A DNA stretch of 64,000 nucleotides, from positions 62,001 through 126,000 of the forward strand of contig JAPFBL010000369.1 in the NCBI GenBank assembly GCA_026182355.1. The letters are read 5' to 3'. The position numbers and the translations under genes are program-made. The notes below the pieces were generated by a model. That model did no database searches. It saw only the letters and a program-made list of their open reading frames with translations, and was not told the DNA's origin. The number at the start of each line of letters is the position of its first letter. The stretch's first letter is position 1. Source of the stretch: Hermatobates lingyangjiaoensis (taxonomy: Eukaryota; Arthropoda; Insecta; Hemiptera; Hermatobatidae). This document shows positions 23,185 through 34,613 of the stretch, piece by piece.

Positions 23185-23500
23185 AAACATTTGTGTACCT
23201 CAATTTTGAATGTTTAAATTTCAGGGCTAAACTTTCTATATTAAAATCAATGATGCGGCCCAAATCATTCGTTATATCATAGGTACGCTATGAAGAAAAA
23301 CAGTTTGAGAAACACTGAATAAAACTAACGGTGCCATCTTAAACATTTGTGTACCTCAATTTTGAAATGTTTAAATTTCAGGGCTAAACTTTCTATATTA
23401 AAATCAATGATACGGCCCAAATCATTCGTTATATCATAGGTACACCATTAAGAAAAACAGTTTGAGAAACGCTGAATAAAACTGACGGTGCCATCTTACA
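23185..23500. repeat. Direct repeat of about 156 bp, two copies
   Basis: Segments starting CATTTGTGTACCTCAATTTT at about 23189 and 23346 are nearly identical through AGAAAAACAGTTTGAGAAAC. The GTTTGAGAAACACTG end of each resembles a hAT terminus. Confidence 0.7.
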
Positions 23501-23509
23501 ACGTTTTAG

Positions 23510-24640
23510 CATCTCAGTCAGTCTTTAAGCCCTTGAACGTATTTTGGACCTAAAAAAAAAAAGTAAAACAGTGTTTTATTTTCGAAAAAAGACGTTATGA
23601 GAAAAACAATTTTTTTTTCTATAACTTGCACCACATAACCCTCCACCATTTTTAAATTTCCAAAATTTCTATTTCTTCTTACTTCACTTAAATGATAGTT
23701 ATAAACTAAAAAGAAAAAAAAAAAGGAAAACCAACTTGGTAAAAAAGGTTTATTTTTCACCCAAATTCCAAAAAAAAAAACCATCCATAATTTAAAAAAA
23801 AAATTACAACATTATTCCTAATCAACAATGGATTTCAAAAAAAAAAAAACATTTTAAAAATTGTACATACACATTACAAATTGTACAAACCAAATATTTT
23901 TTTTTTATTATTTTCAAAATTTTTATTAGGCAGTTAAAAACTACAATGATTTTTGATAATTAACACTAAAGAAAAAAAAACTACTTTATAATACAAAAAA
24001 AAAATTCTTTTTTTTTTGCTTTTTTACTGAAATAGAGATTAAAAATTTATTATATATTTACAATTTTACTAATGAAATAAATAATATTACAACTAGTATT
24101 GTAGTGAACACACATTAATGATGGCTGAATTTGTAAAGGAAAGTTGAAAAAGAAATATTTTATCAGTCAATAATAAACAAAAAAAAAAACCTAGAAGTAC
24201 CAACTTTGCTTTTGTTTTATTTATCCAAAAGTCAGTCTTTAAAGTTTAATTAATTTTAATTTTTTTCTCATTCTTTCCGTTTTTTTTAAATCTTAAAATT
24301 TTTTCAATTTGTTTACAATAATTTTTAAAAGCATTTAAAACAACTAGATAAAAATTAGGCCTAAGATAAAAAATATCTTTTTTTTCTTTGTCAGGGTTGT
24401 AAAACTAGTCATATTTATATATATATATTTTTTTTTTGAAATAATTATTTTATTGACAAACAAAAGTACGATTAAATAGATTGGAGTTAAGTTAAACACC
24501 CATTTGTGGTTTAGTTTTTTATGTATTGGTACCATACAAATAAATACTCTATTCAGAGGATGATATCTGTAAAATCATAACATTTCTTATTATCAATTAC
24601 ACTTATTTTAGCATATAGGTCTTGTAATAATAAAAATTAA
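23510..24640. other. Very AT-rich, homopolymer-rich spacer
   Basis: Many A and T runs of 7-12 bases. No gene, RNA or recognisable element. Confidence 0.4.
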
Positions 24641-24649
24641 CATTAGGAG

Positions 24650-24905
24650 TCTAGGAGAAAATTTTTTTTGGCAAAAAAAAAATAACTTTCTCATCATGCA
24701 TAATTCTTCCCAAAAAATAGGGATCATCTACACTATGGGGCACATTTTTATGTAAAATATCTAAGATTCTGGACCGAAGGGTGGTAGCAAACTTTGGATA
24801 CATACTTATCCACCCAACCCACATAGAAATCATCGCAAAAAACATCATAAAATGACTTTTAGGACCTCAAAACATATAATTCAGTCAAAATCGACTTATA
24901 GTAAA
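24650..24905. repeat. Unclassified dispersed repeat
   Basis: The end around AAAATGACTTTTAGGACCTC reappears inverted at 33335-33430 with a TTTTGAGGTCCCAGAAGTCG-like segment, and the left part resembles 5060-5170. A minus-strand frame of 65 residues here has no recognisable family. Confidence 0.4.
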
Positions 24906-25379
24906 GTAAAAAAATAAATGAATAAAGCTTTCGACCTACAGTTGCTCATCATCAGGGTTACAATTTATTCTGAAAAAAAAAATATTTTTTAGTTCCCGGT
25001 TTACTGGTTTTTCTAGTTTTTTTTTTTAAAAAAAAACAACTCTTTGATGACAACCAACTGTTTGTTAAAAGCTTGCAACCTTGATTAGTTTATTAAAAAA
25101 AAGGGAAAGTGGTGATATATTAAAAATATCAGTCAGTATATATATATATATAATGGCAGAGCGAACAATCCTACTCCCGATGACAACGTCAGTCGAAATA
25201 TATCAGTACTTTGTGTCCATTTTCATTACTTTTATTGAAATAAATCGGGCATTACGACATCCAAATACTCCCATACTCTATACAGACATTTCAATAATGA
25301 GTTATTTATAAAACAACTAATTATTTATTTAATTACTAAAATAAGAATGTTGTCTTAGTAAATCGTTACTTTATATATA

Positions 25380-25720
25380 TACATATATAAAAAGATTTCA
25401 CATAAACACGTGAAATAACAATCAATGATCAAACCACAATATGAAATGGGAAAACAAGATCTTAGTCTTGTTTTCCCATTTCTTATTGTGGTTTGATCAT
25501 ATATATATATAAATATATATATAATATATATATATATATTCCCTCCGTCAATTCACTTCTTCTCCTGAGGACGACCGCCATTACGGTCGAAATATTGAAA
25601 AGTGAGTCTTGTTGTGTTTCTGTTTATGTGTCACTACTTATTTTAATTGGTGTATATATATATATATATAATATATATATATATATAATATATATATATA
25701 TGTAAAAGTTGGAAGCAGTC
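25380..25720. repeat. Fold-back remnant and plus-strand ribozyme unit between (TA)n tracts
   Basis: 25400-25500 is a fold-back of the GACT/AGTC family with the ribozyme core deleted (CAAGATCTTAGTCTTG centre). 25550-25640 is a half unit with the ribozyme at 25561. TA tracts lie on both sides. Confidence 0.6.
25561..25602 (+). ncRNA. Hammerhead-like ribozyme, CUGAGGAC family
   Basis: Core CTGAGGAC, stem II GACCG-CCATTA-CGGTC, GAA, palindrome ATAT, T, then GA pairing with the TC before the core. Half-copies of this family form the palindrome at 15150-15255 and recur at 60160-60190. Confidence 0.6.
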
Positions 25721-25789
25721 CTCCAATTAAACATATATTGTTAAATAACGCCCATATATATTGTTAAACGCCCAACATAATTGTTAAAT

Positions 25790-25935
25790 TTGGCTTGTAT
25801 CTGTTTCTTACACAATTTCTCCAGTTTCCGGAATTCCGGAAGAGGAGCATGAAGAGACGAGGAAGGAATTCCAGAAACTGGAGAAATTGTGTAAGAAACA
25901 GATACAAGCCAAATATGTGGCGTTATTCAACTATG
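25790..25935. repeat. Fold-back of a Penelope-type ORF start
   Basis: Arms of about 55 bp containing TTGGCTTGTATCTGTTTC and its complement flank a short purine-rich centre. The plus arm reads LEKLCKKQIQAKYVALFNYV, comparable with the LEKLVKKMTSVKY..LFN frame next to the ribozyme at 59208. It runs into a TATATATTATATA tract. Confidence 0.55.
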
Positions 25936-26040
25936 TATATATATTATATACTAAATATAAGAAACGGTCCACAAGGACTATAAAACTTTAAATTACACAA
26001 AGCAAGACACAGAAAAGAAAGAATAAAAAGAACACTTACA

Positions 26041-26078
26041 GAATTCAATATTTCGAACTGTTGTTCGTCATCAGGAGT
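26041..26078 (-). ncRNA. Hammerhead-like ribozyme, CUGAUGAC family
   Basis: Minus strand: TC, core CTGATGAC, stem II GAAC-AACA-GTTC, GAA, palindrome ATAT, T, then GA. Two stem I pairs before internal loops. Confidence 0.6.
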
Positions 26079-26160
26079 AGACTAGAAGAGAGGACGAAGT
26101 GAGAGAGATCTCCCCACGTTGAAGGACGGAGCGCGAGACCGTCCTGACTCGCGCGATAAG

Positions 26161-26200
26161 TCTATTCCTGATGACGGAACAACAGTTCGAAATATTGAGA
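26161..26200 (+). ncRNA. Hammerhead-like ribozyme, CUGAUGAC family
   Basis: Core CTGATGAC, hairpin GGAAC-AACA-GTTC with one unpaired G, GAA, ATAT, T, GA. Opposed to the copy at 26041-26078. Confidence 0.55.
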
Positions 26201-26365
26201 GTTTTTTTTTAATTGAGATAAAGTGAAAGGCCTCAATCATTTATTTCTTTTCTTTGTCTTTTTCTTGTGCTTGACACTTTATTGTGATTTTTCTGCATAT
26301 ATACTCGTATATAGTTCAATGTAGAAAAAAAAACATAGATAAATTAAAAGCACACACTTACAGTC

Positions 26366-26398
26366 TCTAATTTTCGGTTTGAACCGTCTTCATGGAGA
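26366..26398 (-). ncRNA. Decayed hammerhead-like motif, TCTC/GAGA family
   Basis: Relative of the intact motif at 60263-60298. The core reads ATGAAGAC (C3 position A) while GGTT-CA-AACC, GAA and AATT-A are kept. Confidence 0.5.
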
Positions 26399-26616
26399 GA
26401 TAGGAGAGGGAAACCAAGCGCACTGGTATTCAGAGTACAATCGAATTCAACAGTTCGAAATATTGAATTCTGTAAGTGTTCTTTTTATTGTCTTTTCTGT
26501 GTCATGCTTTGTGTAGCTTAAAGTGTTAGTCTTTGTGGACCGTTTCTTATATTTAGTATTTATATATATATTCACACAGGAAAGAGAAAAACATAAAAAA
26601 CACACAAAAAACTCAC

Positions 26617-26648
26617 AACGATATTTCGACGTTCGTCGTCATCGGGCA
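26617..26648 (-). ncRNA. Decayed hammerhead-like motif
   Basis: Minus strand CCGATGAC, hairpin GACG-AA-CGTC, GAA, ATAT, C, GTTG. The U4 position is C. Close to the intact motif at 53444-53478. Confidence 0.45.
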
Positions 26649-26676
26649 GAAGTAGTGCCTTTGAGAAGCTGAAGCT

Positions 26677-26800
<124 letters not shown>

Positions 26801-26941
26801 ATATTTTGGGAGCAGACCTTCATTTAGACAAGTTCTATTAAAGAGTATGCCGATCTACATTTTCGTTCATAAAATTTTCAATTTTTAATTTAAAATTTTC
26901 ATCTTCATAAAAAACGAACGAAAATGAAGATCGGCATTCTC

Positions 26942-26980
<39 letters not shown>

Positions 26981-27175
26981 TGATCAAACCACAATAAGAA
27001 ATGGGAAAACAAGACTAAATCTTGATCATATCAATGTGATTTGATCACTGATTGTATTTGCACGTGTTTATGTAAAATTTATATATATATATAAAGCTTT
27101 CACATAAACACGTGAAATAACAATCAATGATCAACATTTAATTTATTTAATAATAATTAAGAAATGGGAAAACAA

Positions 27176-27218
27176 GACTAAGATCTTTCAACCGTAACAA
27201 GCGGTCTTCGTCAGAGTC
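27176..27218 (-). ncRNA. Hammerhead-like ribozyme, GACT/AGTC family
   Basis: Identical layout to 20597-20639: GACT, CTGACGAA, GACCG...CGGTT, GAA, AGATCT, T, AGTC. All core positions are kept. Confidence 0.65.
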
Positions 27219-27260
27219 AAAAACCCAACTGACCCAACGACGAAGTAGTTGGGGGTTTTT

Positions 27261-27303
27261 GACTCTGACGAAGACCGCTTGTTACGGTTGAAAGATCTTA
27301 GTC
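27261..27303 (+). ncRNA. Hammerhead-like ribozyme, GACT/AGTC family
   Basis: Plus-strand mirror of 27176-27218 with the same intact core, so transcripts of either strand of this fold-back contain a complete motif. Confidence 0.65.
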
Positions 27304-27414
27304 TTGTTTTCCCATTTCTTATTGTTGTTTGATCATATATATATATATTATCATGATTTGTCTTCTTGACCCAATATTTACATGATATAATTTTTTCGAG
27401 GCCTAAGGTCTAAT

Positions 27415-27590
27415 GAATTGAAACTAGTCCTTTTGCCGACGTTTCAAGATATATTTATGTCATCTCCAGGGCTAGAACATGTTTGTTTTACAATTATAAT
27501 TGTAAAACAAACATGTTGTAGCCCTGAAGATGACATAAATATATCTTGAAACGTCAGCAAAAGGACTAGTTTCAAATCATTAGATTTTTA
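27415..27590. repeat. Ribozyme-like fold-back, GCC/GGC family
   Basis: Arms of about 75 bp around a central CAATTATAATTG. The minus motif has core CTGGAGAT; the plus motif has core CTGAAGAT, GAA, ACGT, C. Stem II is weak in both. Confidence 0.55.
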
Positions 27591-27989
27591 TGCATTGATA
27601 TTTGCATACCAATGATTTTTATACCTTGATATTCATACCACTGCAGGACCGAACGCGGAGAGAGAGAACGTTATCTTGTTAATATTCATTCTTAATTCTT
27701 CGGAGCGAAAATTAAATAATGGATTAACTATAATAACATTTAAATAACTAATTATTAATCATGATATTGAAACACTGAATTCGTCAATAAAACATTTAAA
27801 GAGTTGATTAAGTTAATGACCCCCTCATCCATAATCATAATTAAATAATCAATTTATTATTTAATATTTGATACAAATTACCAATATATTCAAAATAATT
27901 AAATTTGTTACTAAATTTTAATAATAAATCCGTCGTTACGATTAATATAATGAATCTTTTACGGTAAATAAATATTTATTCATCATTAC

Positions 27990-29165
27990 TAACTTTAAAT
28001 AATAAATCAGTCGTCAGGATATTTAAATAATAAAGCCGTCATTACGACATCCAAATATTCTCATACTCCATTGTGATATTTAAATAATGAATCAGTCATG
28101 ATATTCAAATAATAAATCCGTCATTACGACATCTAAATATTATAATACTCCATCGCGATATATAAATAATGAATCAGTCATGATATTCAAATAATAAAGC
28201 CGTCATTACGACATCCAAATATTCTCATACTCCATCGCGATATATAAATAATGAATCAGTCATGATATTCAAATAATAAAGCCGTCATTATGACATCCAA
28301 ATATTCTGATAGTCCATCGGGATATTTAAATAATGAATCAGCTGTCATGACATTTAAATAATAAAGTCATTACGATATCCAAATATTATAATACTCCATC
28401 GCGATATATAAATAATGAATCAGTCATGATATTCAAATAATAAAGCCGTCATTATGACATCCAAATATTATAATACTCCATCGCGATATATAAATAATGA
28501 ATCAGTCATGATATTCAAATAATAAAGCCGTCATTATGACATCCAAATATTCTGATAGTCCATCGCGATATTTAAATAATGAATCAGCTGTCATGACATT
28601 TAAATAATAAAGTCATTACGATATCCAAATATTCTCATACTCCATCGCGATAATTAAGTAATGAATCAGTGGTCATGATATTCAAATAATAAATCCGTCA
28701 TTACGACATCTAAATATTATAATACTCCATCGCGATATATAAATAATGAATCAGTCATGATATTCAAATAATAAAGCCGTCATTATGACATCCAAATATT
28801 CTGATAGTCCATCGCGATATTTAAATAATGAATCAGCTGTCATGACATTTAAATAATAAAGTCATTACGATATCCAAATATTCTCATACTCCATCGCGAT
28901 AATTAAGTAATGAATCAGTCGTCATGATATTCAAATAATAAAGCCGTCATTATGACATCCAAATATTCTGATAGTCCATCGGGATATTTAAACAATGAAT
29001 CAGCTGTCATGACATTTAAATAATAAAGTCATACGATATCCAAATACGTATTCTGATAGTCCATAGCGATATTTAAATAATGAATCAGCTGTCATGACAT
29101 TTAAATAATAAAGTCATTACGATATCCAAATATTCACATACTCCATCGCGATATTTAAATAACCA
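27990..29165. repeat. AT-rich satellite, about 82-bp unit, about 14 copies
   Basis: Units contain TAATAAAGCCGTCATTACGA, CATCCAAATATTCTCATACT, CCATCGCGATATATAAATAA and TGAATCAGTCATGATATTCA. Unit variants (ATTCTGATAG, ATTATAATAC; TCAGCTGTCATGACATTT) alternate in a pattern suggesting multi-unit duplication. A single diverged unit lies at 25245-25315. Confidence 0.9.
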
Positions 29166-29607
29166 ATTCGTTATTAAAAAAACTAATTATTTAATTACAA
29201 TAATTTTATACATGAAGAATTAATAACAATAACTCATTAATGACAATATGGGGAAGGAGGAGGGGGTGCGCCCACAAATTGAAGAGTTAATTCTTAAAGA
29301 AATATTTAGGATTATCGCATCAATTATTTTTTCATAATTTAAATTTGACAAATAATTATAATTTATCACAGATTAATTTGAAAATATTATATATATATGA
29401 TGTGATCTCACAACCCTGACATAAAAGAACAATTATTTTTTTAAAATTTATTTTTTTTTTTATAAGACTAGAAAAAACAAACAGAAAAACAATTCTAAAA
29501 AAAAAAAGGAAAAAGAAAGAAAATGTGACAAAACAAAGACAACACAGTATCACAGTTGTTTAAAACTATTTGCTGTTTTTTTTTTTTCTTTCTGTTGAGT
29601 GTTGGTT

Positions 29608-29613
29608 TTTATT
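29608..29613 (-). terminator. Candidate poly(A) signal of the AF10-like gene
   Basis: AATAAA on the minus strand within TGCAATAAAAACC, a sensible distance after the terminal stop codon. Confidence 0.5.
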
Positions 29614-29725
29614 GCACTGGTGTTTTGGCGAGGGCTTTCAGGTTACATTACCGGCTCATGGAGATCGGAGTGGATAAGGATGTTCATGAGTAAGTTGGCA
29701 TTATTTCAACTGAGTTTAGAATGGA

Positions 29726-29756
29726 TCAGGGACGGTTCTTCTCTTCGAACGACGAC
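29726..29756 (-). CDS. AF10-like gene, terminal exon
   Basis: After TTTGTTTTCAG the phase-2 frame reads SSFEEKNRP then TGA. Splice phase matches the exon at 35292 and a poly(A) signal follows 113 nt later. The evidence is positional; nine residues are too few for a family match. Confidence 0.5.
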
Positions 29757-29974
29757 CTGAAAACAAAAAACGGCATTGCGTTAGACACTATACGGCTTTT
29801 AATTCACTTATAATATCAAGTAGTGGATTGATTAGACTAGCTCTTAGTGGTGCCAAGCTTGTGCTCTTCATGTTTTTCATACTTTATTGTTTTTCCAACA
29901 AATTTCTTTCTTTTTCACCTCTCTCTCACCTACCTATCTATCCCATCCCTCTCCTCTCTTATCTCGGTCTCACT

Positions 29975-31075
29975 TTTCCCTTTCACCCCTCTGTATCACT
30001 ACCCACCCCTCCCATCTGTTCACAAATCTATCTCTCACTTTTCCCCTTCACTCCTCTGTATCACTACCACCCCCTCCCATCTGTTCACAAATCTATCTCT
30101 CACTTTCCCCCTTCACCCCTCTGTATCACTACCACCCCCTCCCATCTGTTCACAAATCTATCTCTCACTTTTCCCCTTCACTCCTCTGTATCACTACCAC
30201 CCCCTCCCATCTGTTCACAAATCTATCTCTCACTTTCCCCTTCACCCCTCTGTATCACTCTCACCCTCTCCCATCTGTTCACAAATCTATCTCTCACTTT
30301 TCCCCTTCACCCCTCTGTATCACTCCCACCCTCTCCCATCTGTTCACAAATCTATCTCTCACTTTCCCCCTTCACCCCTCTGTATCACTCCCACCCTCTC
30401 CCATCTGTTCACAAATCTATCTCTCACTTTCCCCTTCACCCCTCTGTATCACTCTCACCCTCTCCCATCTGTTCACAAATCTATCTCACTTTCCCCTTCA
30501 CCCCTCTGTATCACTCCCACCCTCTCCCATCTGTTCACAAATCTATCTCTCACTTTCCCCTTCACCCCTCTCTATCAATCCCACCCTCTCCCATCTGTTC
30601 ACAAATCTATCTCTCACTTTCCCCTTCACCCCTCTGTATCAATCCCACCCTCTCCCATCTGTTCACAAATCTATCTCTCACTTTCCCCTTCACCCCTCTG
30701 TATCAATCCCACCCTCTCCCATCTGTTCACAAATCTATCTCTCACTTTTCCCCTTCACCCCTCTGTATCAATCCCACCCTCTCCCATCTGTTCACAAATC
30801 TATCTCTCACTTTCCCCTTCACCCCTCTGTATCAATCCCACCCTCTCCCATCTGTTCACAAATCTATCTCTCACTTTTCCCCTTCACCCCTCTGTATCAA
30901 TCCCACCCTCTCCCATCTGTTCACAAATCTATCTCTCACTTTCCCCTTCACCCCTCTGTATCAATCCCACCCTCTCCCATCTGTTCACAAATCTATCTCT
31001 CACTTTCCCCCTTCACCCCTCTGTATCACTCCCACCCTCTCCCATCTGTTCACAAATCTATCTCTCACTTCCTTT
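29975..31075. repeat. 64-bp pyrimidine-rich minisatellite, about 17 copies
   Basis: Units of CACCCCTCTGTATCACTCCC, ACCCTCTCCCATCTGTTCAC and AAATCTATCTCTCACTTTCC. Because the unit is not a multiple of three and lacks T-starting stop triplets, all three plus-strand frames stay open for 460-500 codons. These are not genes. It lies in the last intron of the AF10-like gene, antisense to it, and continues into CT-rich sequence to about 31200. Confidence 0.92.
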
Positions 31076-31839
31076 CATCTCTCTCCCCTCCCTTCAGCTC
31101 TCTCTCTCTCTCTACTCCATCCCTCTCCCTATATCCCCTCCTTTTTCATCTCTCTCTCTCTCTCCCTCCCTTCCTTTTCACTACCTCTCATTCCCCCTCC
31201 ATACCAACTACATCTGGACTAGACCCTGTATATTATATTAAGAGATTTATACCTGTTGCTGATGTTGAGATATTTGAGTTGAAGGTCCAGCAGTGTAGGA
31301 AGATGAAGTGGAGAACGCAGTCGAACCAGTGCTGCCAGATCGACTACACAGACAGAATTATTATCACTCTCAATCATTTGACATAGCAAAAAAATAAGAA
31401 GTATGCTTAGAATAAAAACAAATTAAGAGTCCAGGATCTAAAGCTGTATAACATCAAAGAAACTCCAGATCTAATAACAGTTATGGAAGTGTACATTCTA
31501 AAATATTTTGGAAATCCACGTGTCATCTCTAAAGTTCTGTAAAATACCGGTTGAAGGCAGACAGCAGACGTCTGCTAGTTTGTAATACAGTAATCCCTCT
31601 TACTTCGTAACTTCAACCATTGAGGGTTTTCAGAAATAAATGAATGTTTTTTTATCGCAGAAATTTGGCCATTTTTCGAGATTTCACAATCATTTCTATG
31701 TTTCTTCATTTTTATTTAAAAATAATAATAACTTATGTTAAAAGTTGTATCTTATGTTTAATATAAATGTTCAACACAAAAGAAATCTGTAGAAGAGCTT
31801 TATGTATTAATAGAAAATACATAATAGTGCACAGCAAGG

Positions 31840-32815
31840 GGGTAATAATGGAGTGATTAAGCGCTTCTAATAGCGCTCAACTCCGACTTTCGGCCTGCAC
31901 GAGGCTACCCTGTTAACCTGCTATATACAGGGACAAACGAAAGAGGAGGAGAAGGTGATCAGGGGCTGGGCCTGACCACCTTCGTTTCACAATCCTTCCA
32001 ACTTCCCAAATCCGCTCCTCTTATACCAGACTCAATCTAAGGCGTTATGCGATCCGGGCCGAAGGATGGATGATACAGGGGTTACTGTATTACGAACAGA
32101 GCTACAAGGCTATCAGGCGACCCTCTAAGTCAGGGGTTCTCAACCTTTGTTTGCTTGTGGACCCCCTAAAAGCTACTTGTGGACCCCCTAAAAGCTACTT
32201 GTGGACCCCCTAAAAACTACTTGTGGACCCCCACTCCCTCCGGATACTTAAAAAACATAATTATACAAATTTATAAATAAATATTTGTTTTTAGGTAAAT
32301 GAATATCGTTAATTATGAAATAATTTCATTATATCTACAACGTATGCCCAAATACAAAAATGTTTTTAAAACAATAACAAAATATTTCTTTCTAAACATT
32401 TTATAAAGTACCCTGAAATAAATTGTAACAGAATCAATTTTGAATGTACCATAAAGAGAAGTGCAATAGAAAATTTTAAAACATTGGAACATTTTAACGA
32501 ACTGACATGGATATTATATTTTCATTATGTTTGAATATTGTACGGCCAAAGCTTACTACGCTTTGATTTATTTTTGGTTTGCTGATAAATTTATATAAAC
32601 TTAACATGGAGCCCTAACCACGTGTCATGGACCTTCAGAATACTACTTTCCTCATGGACCCCCAGTAATCCTCTGTGGACCACTTTGAGAACCACTGCTC
32701 TAAGTAAATAGTCTTACTCCGGTATGCAGTTCTCTGCCGGAGCCGGACAAAATACCACTGATAGAGCTTCAGGGATTTTCACCCCTATTGAGAACTCCTG
32801 TTCCAGTGTTATAGA
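31840..32815 (+). mobile_element. Non-LTR family A copy 3, opposite orientation, split by hAT
   Basis: Begins at the same boundary as the other copies (TAATGGAGTGATTAAGCGC) and runs through GATCAGGGGCTGGGCCTGAC to the interruption at 32130, resuming at 32706 with AAATAGTCTTACTCCGGTAT. The coding part is absent. Confidence 0.65.
32131..32697. mobile_element. hAT element with perfect 8-bp target duplication
   Basis: Termini CAGGGGTTCTCAACC and TTTGAGAACCACTG, flanked by CTCTAAGT at 32123-32130 and 32698-32705. The left end has a short tandem repeat of GTGGACCCCCTAAAAGCTAC. The element at 42383-42932 is the same family in the other orientation. Confidence 0.92.
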
Positions 32816-33074
32816 TAGGCAGGCAAGCAAGTCTGCTAGTTTGTAAAATGTAAAATATTACATTGTCTGCATGTTTGATTTGTAAAATTGTATTATAAAC
32901 ATGGCCAATCTAAAGTTGTAAATAAATATATCAGAAGCAGGGGAATGATGTTGTAACAAATGGCGAAAGGGGTGCAAAGGCTAGACAAGGCTGAGACCCC
33001 CCCCCCCCCCTCACTAGAAGGACCAGAATCTTAAAACTACCTCCAAGGACTGTCAGCAACTTTTAATTGATAAC

Positions 33075-33245
33075 AAAATAGATTAATTCAATTGATATTT
33101 AATTTATAATTCAGAGATTAAAACATATAATGGCCTTCCTCACTGTGTAAACTTACTGTGGTCATAATTCACCCCCTGAAAAGCCAAGAGGGTGAGTTTC
33201 ACCCTCCTTGAGAACCCCTGGTTAAAGGCGTGTCATAACAATTAT
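33075..33245. repeat. Unoccupied copy of a dispersed repeat
   Basis: Matches 34575-34613 joined to 35134-35240, i.e. the same repeat without the Tigger-like insertion. It ends CCTTGAGAACCCCTG, resembling a hAT terminus. Confidence 0.7.
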
Positions 33246-33693
33246 AAATAAATATAATTGTTCATTTATCATTTATCACTATAATTGTTCATTTATCACT
33301 ATAAGTAAAGTATAGTGATCGTGAAAAAATCGATCTCGAGATTTTGACGGAATTACATGTTTTGAGGTCCCAGAAGTCGTTTTATGAAGTTTTTTCGATG
33401 ATGTCTGTGTGTGTATGTGGGTGGGTGGGTGAGTGTGTTAGCATTGCTTGAGAAAGACGACTTATATTTGTTGAGAAATATCCAGTTTTTTTTTTACAAT
33501 TCTAGTCTAATAGTTCATATTTATTATTTTCAAAAATTAGAAGCCACCAACTATAAAAGATTTAAATTATATTGAATAGCTGGCTTTGACTTCGATTTGG
33601 GTATGTAAACTGGCTAATTACTAATATATTTTTTCTCAATATACATTCATAGCAAACTTATAACAGAGTACAGAAGGCAGGAAATGTGAGTGA

Positions 33694-34316
33694 TAACACT
33701 CACTCAGAAAAAATTCGTATATATGATATTTGACAAAGGGGAAGGAAAATGATCTTATTAAATACTAAGAAGCCATAAAATTCCCAGTATAATAATTCTA
33801 TAAAAGACCAAAAATTTAAAAGATAATTCAAAATTGAAATCTTTCGTTTAAAGATTAATAAATGTAATTATCGTACATCTTTAATTATACATCATCTTAA
33901 AACAACATTTTTTCTTCGATGTTTATGATGTTTTTCAGAGAAAATTAGGGTGTTTCCTGTTTTAAATTTGAAAATTTTACTTTAATATTCAATGTAGAAG
34001 GATGTGAACAAAAAGCCATGTTCTCATGTAGGAGAATATTTCGTATTAAGAAATGTTCACTTTGGTTTTTCAAAAATGTTATTACTGCTCTAGTTATACT
34101 AATGAAATTATTTGCATCAGCTGTGTGATGTACAAAAATAAGCTTATATATTGATATGTCCTTCAATCACTATCTGTACTACCTCAGGAATGAAAGACTA
34201 ATAATCATATCCCATTTAGATGTTTACATTTTGCTTAAATGAGACGTTATATATTATATACTCAAGAAATTTCATATTAAGTTACTTATAGTAAAGTTGA
34301 GTGTAGGCCACTCCAG
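33694..34316. mobile_element. Non-autonomous TIR element, copy 2 (left end missing)
   Basis: Collinear with about 2535-3198, including GATAACACTCACTCAG and the right end GAGTGTAGGCCACTCCAG. The left terminus is not found. Confidence 0.6.
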
Positions 34317-34613
34317 ATTTTTTTTTATATAGCCACAAACGAGATTAGTAACATTTCAAATACATAAAGCAGAATTGTACTAATATTTTATCTTAAATCA
34401 GAATTTTACACGATTATCTGAATTTTGACCTCTCTCCATTATCCCCACCCCCTGTTCTTACCAAGGTAGTATATACACTTTGACAACTTTACATTGATTA
34501 TGTTTATAATAGAATTTTACAAAAAAAAATGCTAATTACAATTATTGATGGATATATAAAACATATTAATTCAATCAAATTATTTAATTTATAATTCAGA
34601 GATTAAAAATATA

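Larger units (their letters stand above)
26030..26210. repeat. Ribozyme fold-back, CUGAUGAC family
   Basis: Two opposed motifs, 26041-26078 (-) and 26161-26200 (+), surround a centre with GGACGGTCTCGCGCTCC-like inverted phrases. Confidence 0.7.
27080..27345. repeat. Ribozyme fold-back with both arms intact, GACT/AGTC family
   Basis: Arms of about 90 bp containing 27176-27218 (-) and 27261-27303 (+) around an AACTGACCCAACGACG centre, flanked by TA tracts. Confidence 0.8.

Noticed and set aside
24905..24942. Hammerhead-like motif on the minus strand (CTGATGAT, GAA, AGCT-T)
   Set aside because: Stem II has only two or three pairs and stem I does not pair, so it was not listed as a ribozyme.
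29828..31386. Three overlapping plus-strand frames of 464-499 residues, Ser/Pro/His-rich
   Set aside because: Produced by the 64-bp pyrimidine-rich minisatellite; all three frames are open, so no frame is selected.
33001..33012. Run of C as a possible assembly gap marker
   Set aside because: An ordinary homopolymer of about 12 bases; no evidence of a scaffold join.
33945..34166. 73-residue minus frame
   Set aside because: Lies within the non-autonomous TIR element; the homologous stretch at 2820-3100 is not open in the same way.
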